From Liriodendron chinense (lineage: Eukaryota; Streptophyta; Magnoliopsida; Magnoliales; Magnoliaceae): 64,000 nt of DNA. Below the pieces are notes generated by a model. That model ran no database searches, was not told where the DNA came from, and worked only from the letters and a program-made list of their open reading frames with translations. Location: NCBI GenBank assembly GCA_003013855.2, contig ML058492.1, positions 3,674,134-3,738,133 of the forward strand, written 5' to 3'. A program made the translations under genes and the position numbers. Positions 35,128-46,858 of the stretch are shown in pieces (positions within the stretch are counted from its first letter, which is position 1; the number at the start of each line of letters is the position of its first letter).

Positions 35128-36511
35128 TGTTCGCTCGCCTCAAGTGTAAGGCTGCGATGTAGTAATAAATCTCAGTAAGACCGAAGTCAATCCACAGGGA
35201 ATTAGAGGACGAATTCCAAGTTGTTCCAACAACTCAAGTTGCAAGAAATAATAGATTCAATTGAGAGATTTATGCTAAAACAGTAACTTAATGAAAAACA
35301 ATATTTTAAGGTACTAAGGCATTCAAGGATCCACTTGTAGCAATCTCATGTCAATCCAATCAATCTAAGCATGATACACAACTAGATTTGAAGTCCTATC
35401 TCTCATCTAGTTGGAAAATAAAGCATGAAAGCACATTCAATCTCACTTAAGCTGAACTTCCAAGTTCTAGTCCCATTCAACACATGTAGAATTTGAAATC
35501 GTAGCATTCGCAGTAACAGCCATGCCCATGGACTATGGCCTGCTCAAGGATTACTATAATTCGAATCTAAATAAGCAAAACATGATAATCTCAGAGAATT
35601 GCAAGGAATCCATGTCCAGAGCACATGAACTCTCATAAAACTTCTAAAAATATCAACTTTAAGAACTAGAACATTCAAAATCCAAACTTGAAGTGAAACT
35701 ACTTGAATTAAACTGAATCAAACATGAAATTGGCTACAAGCGTCACCTCTCAGCCTTAGTTGAGAGATTCCAGCCGAGCATTGTCATACTACAACTAGAA
35801 CTTAATGAAAAAGCATAAAAACATAAAAACCCGAAGTTTGGAGGGTTGCAAACGCTCTACGACGGCTTCCTTCCTTTCCCATGAAGTTCCCTTACTTCTA
35901 TGATGCCCTAGGAAGAGACCCTAGGTGTCCTTTTATAGTGGGGAAGCACTGTTGCGTCAGAATCATCTAGAAATTGCGTAAGGATACGCAATGCGCAAAG
36001 AAAATCGGATCCCAAAAAAGAAACTGTCTGTTTTAGTGCATGGTCGACCGGTCACGGCCGGTCAGACTGGGCTGGATTGTCCTGATGGCCGACCGGACTG
36101 TCCTAATGGCCGACCGGTCGAGGGAGTTTCTTCTTGGTTTTGAGTCGAGGGAGTTCAGGGATTGGACTGTCCTGATGGCCGACCGGTCTTGACCGGTCGG
36201 GCCTATCTGGACTTTAGTCCAGTGACTTCCAGCAGGGTGGCCGACCGATCTTGACCGGTCTGGCCTATTCTCTTTGCATTTTTCTTTCTTTCTTTCTTCT
36301 TCTCTTTCCTCTCCTTGATTTATTCTTTCTTTGAACTCTTTTGGGCCTTCATCTAAAGCTCCTAAACATGGTCTTTTGGTCTCCAATTGGGTGAAGTTCA
36401 CTCTCATTCCTACAATCACAAAACATGCATTAGATGTGCCTTTTAAACATGAAAACCATGCATATAATGTTATGTAATGGGTTGGCAAATGTATAAATTG
36501 GAGGTTCAACA
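35128..36511 (-). repeat. 3' LTR of element D (1384 bp)
   Basis: On the minus strand it starts TGTTGAACC at 36511 and ends GAGCGAACA at 35128. TATAAAA (minus) lies at 35931-35937. It is 62 bp longer than the 5' LTR because its palindrome module carries an extra ~64 bp segment. Confidence 0.93.
36035..36275 (-). promoter_or_regulatory. GACCGGTC palindrome cluster in U3 of element D 3' LTR
   Basis: Copies include GTCGACCGGTCACGGCCGGTC, two GGCCGACCGG variants and the double unit GGCCGACCGGTCTTGACC-GGTCGG at 36177-36203. The last matches the Copia solo LTR unit at 11871-11895 over more than 20 bases. The cluster starts about 100 bp upstream of the TATA box. Confidence 0.75.
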
Positions 36512-37690
36512 CACCCCCCAACCAGCTTTTTGCTAGTCCCAAGCAAAACATGCGTGAATAAGTTCAAACCTCCAAAACCAACTCTCCTTAAAAAACTATG
36601 TTTCTATCCATTCCAAGACATGCAAGTATGAAATTCGGAAAAATTTGGTGATAAAGTTGAAACCTCAAATTCTCAAAACATAATAAGCTTCCATATGAAA
36701 TTTCCACTGATTGATTGATAAATAGAGGAACTCGAACAATTTCAACCTAGGGTGCATAGTGAAAGTTCATCTCATGAGTTTCTGGGATTATCTTCTTCAT
36801 AAATCATCTGAACTATGGATCTCAAGGTGTACATAGAAACAACAAGCCAATGACAGGAATTTGCCTTACCGTCCTTTCGATGGCTTTCACACTACGTCCC
36901 ATTTCCGGCTTTGGTTACGGGTAGACCATCCCCCGGTTGGTAATAGGTAGCCCTTTTTGAAAATTTCCACCATTTTTCCATCATTCCCAATTTCATCCTT
37001 CCTTTTCCCTTTTCTTTTAAATTAGATAGGATTTTTAAAAATCCATATCTTTCGTTATTTTCCCATGGACAAGGATGGACAAAGTACCCCGGCTTGGTTC
37101 CTCAACACCTCAAATCTAAGTCTAGCTAACCCACAAATCACATACTCCCTTCAACCATGAAAATCGTGTAATGTGAACTAGATGTAAAAGCATTCAAATT
37201 TTCTATCAATCAAAGAAATATGGGAATTAACATATAAAACCATTATATTAGGAGAAGTTCAAGACTTGCAACATCACACACTTCGTATCTCCTCTTCGTA
37301 TACTCATATCATCTCGAATGCATAGAAATACGGTTTTCTACAAGAGTTTTGGAATTTTAGAAAGTTTGAAAAAATTTGCACATATGATGCTCGAAATGTT
37401 ACAAGATGCTAGATGGGGAATCTCATCTCACCCCCAACCAAATCTTGCATTATCCTCAATGTAAAAAGATATGCAATGAGCATGAACATGAGAGCAATGG
37501 TGAAATATAAGAGAGTGAGAACAATAATACCTGAGAGAGTTAATCATGGAAGTCTGCAACTCCGGCAACTAAATCTTACTAAAACAGTAAAACTAAATAA
37601 AACTAAACCTAATCTATGGAAAGTAATAAAGATACTTAACCCGTCCTGTCGAAAAGAGGATCTCTATCAGACTAGGAGATTGCTTATCAG
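36512..37690 (-). other. Conserved 3' noncoding region of element D
   Basis: It starts at the polypurine-tract complement (CACCCCCCAACCAGC). The shared ~95 bp block lies at about 36868-36965 (GGTTACGGGTAGACC on the plus strand). It aligns with the matching regions of A, B and F. The nested solo LTR interrupts it at 37696. Confidence 0.75.
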
Positions 37691-37695
37691 TATAA

Positions 37696-39250
37696 TGTTC
37701 GCTTCCCCAAGTGTAGGGTTGCGATGTAGTAATAATCTCGGTAAGATTGAGGTCAATCCATAGGGACTTGTGTAGGAATTCACAAAACACTTCTAATGGT
37801 TTCTACTGAAGAGCTTAACTAAACAGATTTTAGTATTGATGTAGATAGATGCTATTGAACTAAACTGAAGGTAATCAATTAATAAAAAGGCACTAGGGGT
37901 TCAAGGATCCACTTGTAGCAATCCTTGATGCTCAATTCGCTGTGGTTTCTCAATTTCTCAACTAGAATTGAAATTAAGTTCTATCTAGCCGGATGATAGA
38001 GCAGTTAAACCAAACAATCTGTCATATGTGTGAATCATGTACATGATTCTCTCAATAAAAGCTAGGACTTGAGCACACTCAATTGCATAGGTAAGTCCTA
38101 ATTCCAATAGGTTAAGATCAAAATCATAACCATCATTAAATCCTGTCACAAGATAGAACTAGATCATGATTTGAACTTGATCCAAATCACATACACAATC
38201 TCACTTAATCCAGAATTTCCAGAAAAATAGACTTTTGGAATGAAGTTCCCACATGAGGATCATAGATCTAGAGCGCATTGAATCCAATTCCTCAGATCAT
38301 GCAGGTCTAGACTAGCTCAAAACAGTTAAGAACTCAAGAAATTCTTCTAAATATCCATAGTCATCATAAGATTAAGAAAAACTAATTAGAACTTTATTTA
38401 AACTTCAAACCATTGTTCTTCATTAAGAATCCAACTTAAAACCAAATCAAACGAATTGAAACATCTTAGATTCACTATAAGCTTCACCTCTTAGCCCTAG
38501 CTAAGAGGTTTAGCCGTTCATGATCCAAGGAAACATGAAACAAACTAAACAAAACATAAAACCAAAAGAATAAACTAGGAGGAGTTGTAGAACTCCGAAT
38601 CAGACTTCCGCCGTCTCTCACCGTGCTCAATCACTTCTAGGATGCCTTAGAAAGAAGCCCTAGGTCCCCTTTTATAGAATAGTGCGGAAGGTTCCAGATT
38701 GCGCAAGAAATCCCAAACTGCGCAGAGAAAATCGGAGCTTGTGGAACACGCCTTGTTACGCAGACGACCGGTCTCAAAAGTTAAAAAACCGTCCAGAGAG
38801 TTTTCATAATTTCAGGCCTAAGAAATTTAATTCAAGGACCGGTCGCACAACCGGTTTGAATAGTGGACGACCGGTCCTAACAGGTCTAGTGAATTTTGGC
38901 CGCAGGGCCCCTTCTGTTGAGTGTTTGGACCGGTCGGACGACCGGTCCTTGGCTATGGACGACCGGTTGTCCGACCGGTCCTTGGCTATGGACGACCGGT
39001 CGGACAACCGGTCTTGGCTGCTTTTTCCTGCCTTCTTTTCTTTCTCCTTTTGCTTCCTTCTTCCATCCTTCGACGCTTGGTCTTATGATCTTCAATGCCC
39101 ATAAATAGCGTCTTTAAGCCTTCTATTTATGAATCTTCACTCTCATTCCCATAACCACAAAATCATGCATTAGTTGGGTCTTTAATCATGTATTTCAAGC
39201 ATAGTTAGTGATAAAATGGGGTTAGAATATGCACATTTAAGAGCTCAACA
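37696..39250 (-). mobile_element. Athila-like solo LTR nested in element D (1555 bp)
   Basis: On the minus strand it runs from TGTTGAGCTC at 39250 to GCGAACA at 37696. The flanking pentamers TATAA (37691-37695) and CATAA (39251-39255) agree at 4 of 5, as expected of an aged target duplication. No internal sequence adjoins either end. TATAAAA (minus) is at 38670-38676. Confidence 0.88.
38760..39020 (-). promoter_or_regulatory. GACCGGTC/ACCGGT cluster in U3 of the nested solo LTR
   Basis: About twelve copies of ACCGGT or CGACCGGTC occur in 260 bp, many in back-to-back pairs such as GACCGGTCGGACGACCGGTC. The unit TTGGCTATGGACGACCGGT repeats two to three times. The cluster starts about 85 bp upstream of the TATA box. 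Confidence 0.75.
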
Positions 39251-39326
39251 CATAACATCCAAAAGGACAAAGTTGAGCAAGATCATTAAGTGGTGTAACA
39301 AATTATTCAGTAGAACTATCCACCAT

Positions 39327-42300
39327 TGTCACGCCCCAAACCCGGGGACCGGGCTCACTAAATTCCCGATCGCTGACCTTGGTGCCAACAGCCTCCGTAG
39401 TACCCCATTCTCGGCTCCTAGCTCTCATGTGCCAGGTTCCGATCTTGGGATCCTACCAGGAGGATTTTCAGGGTAAATTTTTTTTTTGTACAGGAGCATA
39501 ATCAAAACCATAAAACATCATCAAATATCCACTAATAAGTTTGTTGAGTACAGTACTGGAAAGGGAAATACAACATGAATCAGAAGTCCAAAATATCAGG
39601 TACATGAACCGCGCTCAACGCTGCTGATAAGCTCTAGTACCTGCAGTGTAAACACACGCGCATGAGCTTCCTACGAAGCCCAGTAGAGTGCGTGTGTGCG
39701 CGTGTGATGCATATGACAAGTATACAGATATCAGAGTAAGCGAAAGTAGTAGAGGGCTAAGTTATTAAGTTTATGAATGCTATCAGCCATCCCAAGGCTA
39801 TGCGATGCAAGGGCCTACATGGCCGAGTGTTACATGCTAGAGATGCAATGCAAACACGTCAATCCTCAACTGATCCACATATCAAAATAGTTCTCATCTG
39901 GGACATCACCGGGGTTTAGTATACTCTAATATTGGCCGCCGCACATCGCGCGCATAACCAAGTGAGTAGAAAAGACCTCACTATCCGCCTCGTCAGTGGT
40001 ATGCCAATGCCCACCCGGCTCACCGATAGCGGACCCATTCCATGAGCTGGTCAGACTCGACCTAGCTTACAGCTCACTTCACCCGGGCGGATAAGGTCAC
40101 ACCCCTTTCCAACCGACCTCGACACAGTGGGAGACGCGGCCTACTGGTATTTGGCACACGGGCGCTCATGTTATCCACTCGGTCTTGACGCTGGAGCATC
40201 CTACTGGTACCACAGGGTTTAGGGACTTTCACCCAAGGACATCCATAGCGCCCACGTACTAGAACAAGTTTCCGGTGTCCAATACTGCCGACTATGATGT
40301 GACTATGGTGGCTACCACCCTGATGCTGCTAGGGTGTGAAAGCGATCGTGACATACATAATGCGAAATGCATGAGTCATACAATCCAAGTCATGCACCAA
40401 ACTTACGCATACTGCGCAATCATGTGGGGCGACCCTGCCTCACACGGGTTCCCTAAGTATAACAAGCCAACTAGCATATGCTATGGTTAATCATGATCCA
40501 TAACAGGCATACAAATGATGCGTATGGGCATATGAATGAGCATGGTATTCATTATACTAAGCATGTTATCAGTGTGACTTATCAAGCTAATCATACTAGC
40601 ATGTTACCAACATATCATGTAACACTGGCCTTAAAAGGCCCAATATATATATAGAGAGTGGGACCCGGACGGTGGGTCCTATTGGAAATGTAAAGGTCTT
40701 CGTGGCATAGCCCACTTGAGACCACATCGGCCCCATACTTGGGCCTGCACATACAAGGTAGGTCGACAAAATGTATGTACGGCATGGATAAATCATATAC
40801 ATCATGGTGGAGCTAATAGATACATCACGTTGGGACCCATAGGGTGGGCCACCTGCTGGGCAGCGTGGTACCCATCTAGTCCCAATAAGTTTTGAATCAA
40901 GCAGATATTTGTGTTTTCTCCTTCATCCATAACCATGTGATCTTATGAACAGGTTGGATGGCAAGTAAACATCACTGTAGAACCTAGAAAGGTTTCAATG
41001 TTTAAGATTATCATTTCCACTGTGGCATGGTCCACTTGACATTAGGATATGCTTAATTTTTGGGCCCAGCCACTTATGAATAGGTTGGGTGACAAATAAA
41101 CATCATTGCAGGTCTAGGAAGGTTTTAATGGTGGAGATCATTATTTCCACTGTTGTTTCGTGGCATGGCCCACTTGCCATTGGGATATGCTTGAATTTGG
41201 GCTCAGCCACTAAAATGAGCTGGGAAAAACATCTGGACAGAATAGTTAAAGCACATACATTCCAGGTGGGCCCAACGAGTGGGGCCCATGGAGACGCCCA
41301 CAAGAGCTACGCTGCTGGGCAGCAGCGTCCCCTGGACGCTGTCTGTCCAGCAGCCAGCATATATATATATATATATATTTATTTATTTATTTTTTACTCT
41401 TAATAAGTGGGGCCCACAGGAGTTCCCGATCAAGCTGCTATTTTTGTTTTTCCTTCCTCCATGTATGTGTGAACTTATGAACAGGTTGGATCTCAAATAA
41501 ACATCACGGTGGCCCATAAGAAGGTTTCAACGGTAGGGCCACTGTCACTACTGTTTTCTGTGGTGGGGCCCCCTCGAGACTTGGATTTGACTCATTCTTG
41601 GGGTCATGCCCTAAAATGACCTCCCCAACTGGATGGACGGTGTGGATACAGCACATGCATCATGGTGGGACCCACGAGTGGGCCACCAGCTGGCAGCAGA
41701 GCCAGCGTCCAAGGACGCTGGTACGCCCAGCGCCAGGGGCTCTGCCTCTTCTTTCCATTTTCTTCTTCTTCTTTTTTTTGTACTTATATCATGTGGGGCC
41801 CACATGGGACTGATCCACTCCGTTCATCAGGTTCCCCATCTCATGGGGGACCCAGCAAGCCCAATATTAGGTATTTAAATCAGTCTAGAAACACTAAGGC
41901 GGGCCAAAGGATTTCTAATAGTAGAAATCATAGTTTCCACTGTTTCATGTGGTGCGGTCCACTTAAGATTTGGATCGGTTTCAAATTTGGGGCCTGACCC
42001 TAAAATGATCTGGGCGAACAAATGGACGGCGTGGATGGAACACAAACATCAAGGTGGGTCCCACGAGTGGGGACCCATTGCAGCGTCCAAGGTAACGCTG
42101 GACGTTCCAGCGTCGCAACGTCCAGACGCTGGACGTCCTTCCTCTTTTTTTTGTTTCTTTCTTTTTATTTTTATTTTTTTGCGGTTATTTCAAGTGGGGC
42201 CCACTTAGGGACAATCCACCCCCTTCATCATGTTTCCCAGCTCATTGGGGTTCTAACAAGCCCAATATTGGGCAGGTAATGTGGTCCACAAACATCACGG

Positions 42301-43359
42301 TGGGTCCAAGAAGTCTCAACAGTCGGCTTCATTACCTCCACTGTTTTTTATGGTGTGGTCCACCTGAGATCTGGATCTTCTTCATTTTTGGGTCCCTGCC
42401 CTAAAATGGGATGGAGAAACAGATGGGCGGTGTGGATCAACTCATACATCAAGGTGGGTCCCACATGTGGGGACCCTGCCCAACGCCCAAAGGGCTTTTA
42501 GCCACGTGCTGCTGGGCAGCAGCGCCCTCTGGACGCTATCTGTCCAGCGGCAGCTCTTCCTCTTCTTTTTTTTTATTATTATTATAATAAGGTGGGGCCC
42601 ATTCATGGATGATCCAATCCATCCATCAGGTTGTCCACCACCAAATGGGCCCAAAAGAAAAGGAAAATGAAAGGAAGGATGAAAATGGGGGATTCAATCG
42701 GGTTGACGATCGGATGATCCGGACGGTCCGGATGATGGTTGAGGTCCTCCAAGCTTGGATCTACACCCTCAATCTCTCTAATCTCTCTCTACTTCTCTCA
42801 AATCTCCCTCTTCTCTCAAATCTTTCTCTTTCTCTCTCCTCTCAAATCTCTTTCTCTCTCAAAATGGGAAGGTGAGGAAGCCTCCTCTCCCCCTACGTAT
42901 GGTATTGTATGGGGGGAGAGAGAGAGAAGGAAACATGGGTGATGATGGCTAGCATGGGAGAGAGGGATGGGGGGTATGGTGTGAGGGTTGACTTTGGAGG
43001 AGAGAGAGGGATGGGGGGTATGGTGTGTGTAGAGTAGGGGTATGGGTAGAGTGATGGTGATGGATTTGATTGATTTGACATTCTCTTGGGATTTGTGCAA
43101 GTGGGGACCACGCCACACGCGCGTTGCGCGGCCCACATCGGATTACACAATCGATCATAACTTTCACACCGGGTATCGCAATGGGGCGTGCCGCGCGGCG
43201 TTGGAATCGCAGCGCCTACGCGGTCGTCGGGGTATAGGTCTCGGGTCGATGTGGCACTAAAATAGGGTCGCGATCAAGGCTCGCTAATCTGGTCCGTCCG
43301 GGACGTACCGGCACCGGAAATTAAGCGTACGGAGGGCAAATAAAGGTACGGGTCTTACA
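39327..43359 (-). mobile_element. Tekay/Del-like Gypsy solo LTR (4033 bp) with perfect target duplication
   Basis: ACCAT flanks both sides (39322-39326 and 43360-43364). Read on the minus strand it starts TGTAAGACCCGTACC at 43359 and ends GGTTTGGGGCGTGACA at 39327, the usual style of Tekay/Del chromovirus LTR ends. No primer site or internal region is attached. It sits inside the internal region of element D, whose homology resumes at 43360. About 2 kb of the LTR is a ~395 bp tandem array, and a CT-rich tract lies at 42780-42870. The family call rests on the ends alone. Confidence 0.88.
40640..42680 (-). repeat. ~395 bp tandem array of GTGGGCCC units in the Tekay-like LTR
   Basis: GTGGGGCCCA-type starts occur at about 41406, 41794, 42195 and 42592 (spacings about 388, 401 and 397), with an older, less complete part before 41400. 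Each unit has inverted GTGGGCCC arms, TTTCCACTGTTT, CTAAAATGA, a palindromic CAGCGTCC...GGACGCTG module and a T- or TA-rich tract. Modules lie at about 41311-41357, 41692-41740, 42082-42140 and 42508-42556. The units are related to the foldback repeats at 7497-9760. A TA microsatellite is at 41358-41379. Confidence 0.8.
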
Positions 43360-43487
43360 ACCATCCTGCTTTGAAAAGTACATTGGTAACATCAACCATT
43401 CTAACCCATTGAAAATCCTGGCTGAAAAATTTCAGCGGGCTCCTCAATAAAATTTTCACATGTACTAGGAAAGGAGAATTGCATTGG

Positions 43488-44133
43488 TTAGAAATCATTG
43501 AGTATGGATCTCCTTTCCTTCTTGTCTGGGTAAAAATCATTCAAGTATGGGTCATCCCAGAAGTGTTTTTTGGTTTGAACAAACCAAAGAGATGTGGAGA
43601 CCTTAATTGCTTCATCCTCAAACATTGAGATGGTCTCCACATAAGCATTTGTCACTTCTGCTTCCACAGTCGATTCTTCAATTTGGCACTCCATGGAAGG
43701 AAGCTTTCTAGGTACATGAGGTCTCTCTCTCAAAGCATTTACTATCCTGAATCATGGGATCATCCCAATCGTCAAAATATGCTAAACACTCCTTGAGTGT
43801 GTAGGAGACCTCAAGAGAGGAAGTTTTCAAATTTGGACCCTTAACGTCTTCCTCCTCAGAATTTTGTGTAGGTTGGAGTGGGTCCTCAACCTCTACACTT
43901 TTAGAAATTAGCCTCTCTGTAGGCAAGTCAACCACCAATTCTTCCAAATCTTGCATAACAAATTTGTGTAAATCAGAAATTGGTGACTTGTCAAATAAAT
44001 TTTCAGAAATTGACACGTCCAAGGTCTTATTACAAATAAAATTAGATTCATCCTTAGAATGTGTCGAACATGTCCCCAAACTTTCAGGTAGATCATGTTG
44101 GAAAAACCCCTCATCTTCCATGGATTCTATCAT
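43488..44133 (-). pseudogene. Post-protease region of element D (frame-shifted)
   Basis: Two overlapping minus frames (43708-44133 and 43488-43733) together carry the unrecognised acidic region found after the protease in A and B. It includes LPTERLISKSVEVEDP, YTLKECLAYFDDWDDPMI and TSLWFVQTK. One frameshift near 43735 separates them. It occupies the place where Athila elements normally have reverse transcriptase. The function is unknown. Confidence 0.8.
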
Positions 44134-44211
44134 GTTTACCTCATGGGGGCCATCATTGTTGTCCCAATCCTCAAAGGGATCAAAGCTAACAACATCTAGA
44201 GGATTAAAATT

Positions 44212-46415
44212 TTACTTTAAAGCGAACTCCTCTTCCACGATTGAATCAATCATATCAACCTCGTGGACATCATCATCATCCCTATGCCTTTTGCCCAAGT
44301 GGAACACATTCACCTCTAATGTCATGTTCCTAAAGGACATTTGCATTACCCCATTCCGGCAATTTATGATTGCGTTTGATGTAGCAAGAAAGGGGTGGCC
44401 TAGAAATACCGGTATGTGGGTGCTAGCATCCATAACCGGTTGGGTGTCTAAGACGATGAAATCTACCTGGTAGTAGAATTTATCAACTTGGACTAGCACA
44501 TCCTCAACTATCCCTCTCGGTACACGGATGGATCTATCAGTGAGTTGCAACGTGGTTTTGGTGGATTTTAATTCACCAAGACCCAATTGCTCGTATACCG
44601 AGTACGAGATCAAATTTACGCTTGCCCCCAAGTCTAGCAATGCGCGCTCAATCCGGTAGTCTCCAATGATACATGAGATTGTGGGACTACTGGGATCTTT
44701 GAATTTTGGGGGGGTCTTTTGAGTGAGAATGGCACTTACTTGCTCATTCAAAAAGGCTTTTTGTTGCACATTATATTTACGTTTGGTTGTGCATAGGTCC
44801 TTTAGAAACTTGGCATAAGAGGGGACTTGTTTGATGACATCAAGCAAGGGGATGTTGATCTTGACTTGTCTAAAATTCTCTAAAATATCATGAGAATTTG
44901 GGAGAGATTTTGGGGCAGCCAATCTCGAAGGAAATGGTGCTAAGGGCTTGTAAATGTGTTTCGTTTTTTGTGGGGCTAAGTTAGATCCATCCTCATCCTC
45001 AGAATTCATCGGATCATCAGGATTGTCGGCCTTCACCGGAATAGTTTTGTCAATTTGCTTACCACTTCTAAGAGTGGTGACGGATTTGGCTTGCTCCATA
45101 GGTTGGTTGGAGGGATTAGGAATGCTCACTTCATGTATTTACTTTGGATTGGGCTGAGGTTGGGCCGGAAAGGTCCCTTCCCTAGTGTTCAAGCGTCCCT
45201 TAATCTTATCAACTGAGACTTTAAGCTCTTGAAACATTTGCTGATTCGTTTGGTTAATATGCATTTGCCCTTGTATAAACGCTTTTAAAGTATCCTCCAT
45301 TGAGAATTGAGGTGGGGCCATATTTTGCATGGGTGGCCCTCCTTGAGAGTCGGTAGGATTGCCCGTGGGAGCATTCTTCCAATTGAAATTTGGGTGGTTC
45401 TTCCAAGTAGAATTGTACGTATTACCCACCGGTCCATTGAAAGGCCGTTGATAACCATATGTGGCATTTGCGTGTTCATGTAACACCTCTTGAAATGCAG
45501 GAATTGTAGGAAAATCTTGCGTAGCGTGTAGATTGGTGAAACAAATCCCACATATGGTCTCAATAGTTTCATTGGACTTTGAAACTCCACTTTTACTAAG
45601 TTCCATAGCCTCAATCTTCCTTGTGAGGCTGGCTATCCTTGCACTCACACCGTCTTCCTCCTTGAGGATATAGATCCTTCCTTTCTCTTTCTCTTGAGTA
45701 GGCTTGGGGTTATTGTTAGATTTATCCGAGGTATCCCATAATTGGGCATTCTTGACCAAGAGATCCAAATAACTCCAAGCTTCATCTGGATTTTTGCTCA
45801 TGAGCTCGTTGTTGCACATCATCTCTACGAATTGGCGCATATTGGAACTTAATCCATCGTTGAAGAAGTTTATGATTCGCCAACTTTCGTAGCCATGATG
45901 TGGGCAAGTAAGTAGGAGGTCCTTAAACCTTTCCCAACATTGGAAGAAAGATTCACCCTCTTTAGCCGAAAAATTCATTATGGCTCTTCGAAGGGTGTTT
46001 TTTAATGAACCGGGAAGAACTTTTTCAAGAACGCTCGAGTCATCTCGTCCCATGACCCTATCGAGTGTGGTCTAAGAGAGTGAAGCCAAGTCTTGACTCT
46101 TTCTTTCAATGAAAAGGGAAATAGTTTGAGTTTTATAGGCATCTTCAGAGACGTTCGTGTATTGCAAAGTAGCCACCGCTTCTTCAAATTCCTTTAGGTG
46201 CAAATATGGGCTGTCAGAATCTAGCCCATGGAACTTTGGTATGAGTTGAATCACACCCGGCTTTATATCAATATTTCCTGCGGTTGGTGGTAAAACCACA
46301 CATGAGGGTGTAGTTGCACGGGCCGGTTGTAGGTAGTCCCGTAGTGGTCTCATTGGAGGAACATTATGTACCTCATTCTCTCCCACTCCCTCTTGATTTG
46401 CGTTGTAGTTGGAGT

Positions 46416-46469
<54 letters not shown>

Positions 46470-46612
46470 TTTCTTAAAGGTGTTTGATCTATACTCCCTA
46501 AACTATCACAATGCTCTTGGTAATTTTGGACTCGTCTATGGACTGACAATGTTCCAACTAGACCACCTTTGGATTGGAGATGATTGAAGTGGTCACGTTC
46601 CCAACGGGACAT
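44212..46612 (-). pseudogene. Gag-protease frame of element D, with frameshifts and one stop
   Basis: Translation would start at MSRWERDH (about 46612). A 53-base poly-C (minus strand) then shifts the frame. The Gag body follows: 46072-46386 (MRPLRDYLQP, PKFHGLDSDSPY), a 1-base shift near 46145, and another near 46020. A long open stretch, 45139-46053, includes FFQCWERFKDLL, NFFNDGLSS and a CCHC-like knuckle whose last Cys is Phe (C168, C171, H176, F181). One TAA (45139-45141) separates it, in the same frame, from the protease part 44212-45129. That part has TLRSGK at residues 19-24, active-site DLGAS at 166-170 and FLGHPFL at 242-248. The DLGAS in place of DTG/DSG is usual for Athila-type proteases. 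Confidence 0.9.
46416..46468 (+). repeat. Uninterrupted run of 53 G
   Basis: A pure G homopolymer lies inside the N-terminal Gag coding region of element D; on the coding strand it is poly-C and reads as poly-Pro. Its length puts the MSRWERDH start out of frame with the rest of Gag. Its exact length may be a sequencing or assembly estimate. Confidence 0.95.
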
Positions 46613-46835
46613 AAACCACTCAACTACCAACTAGACTAATCCTAAAATCTGAAATTGATCTAAAAAAATTAAAAATCTGTAAAAAGCACTAAGTTAGAAG
46701 GATATTACCCGAATCGCTTGAACTAGAAAAGAAATCCTACAAAACAAAATAATTTATTAGTTCTAAGAAATCAGAAAAACTTATCTACTTCTACTTCTAC
46801 AGCCACTAAAACAATCTAGAACCATTATCTAAATT

Positions 46836-46852
46836 CCCCGGCGGTGGCGCCA
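46836..46852 (-). other. Primer-binding site of element D, Asp-tRNA type
   Basis: The minus strand reads TGGCGCCACCGCCGGGG, a few bases inside the 5' LTR end at 46859. It is the same type as the site at 26432-26448. Confidence 0.88.
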
Positions 46853-46858
46853 AAAACT

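Noticed and set aside
41597..42279. Several open frames of 64-111 codons
   Set aside because: They are repeated translations of the ~395 bp noncoding array units.
42739..43260. Ser/Leu- and Pro/His-rich open frames on both strands
   Set aside because: They are low-complexity CT-rich and GGGGGTATGG-type sequence inside the Tekay-like LTR.
46366..46630. Poly-Gly and poly-Pro open frames
   Set aside because: They exist only because the G53 run reads open in every frame; the minus frame is the broken Gag N-terminus.
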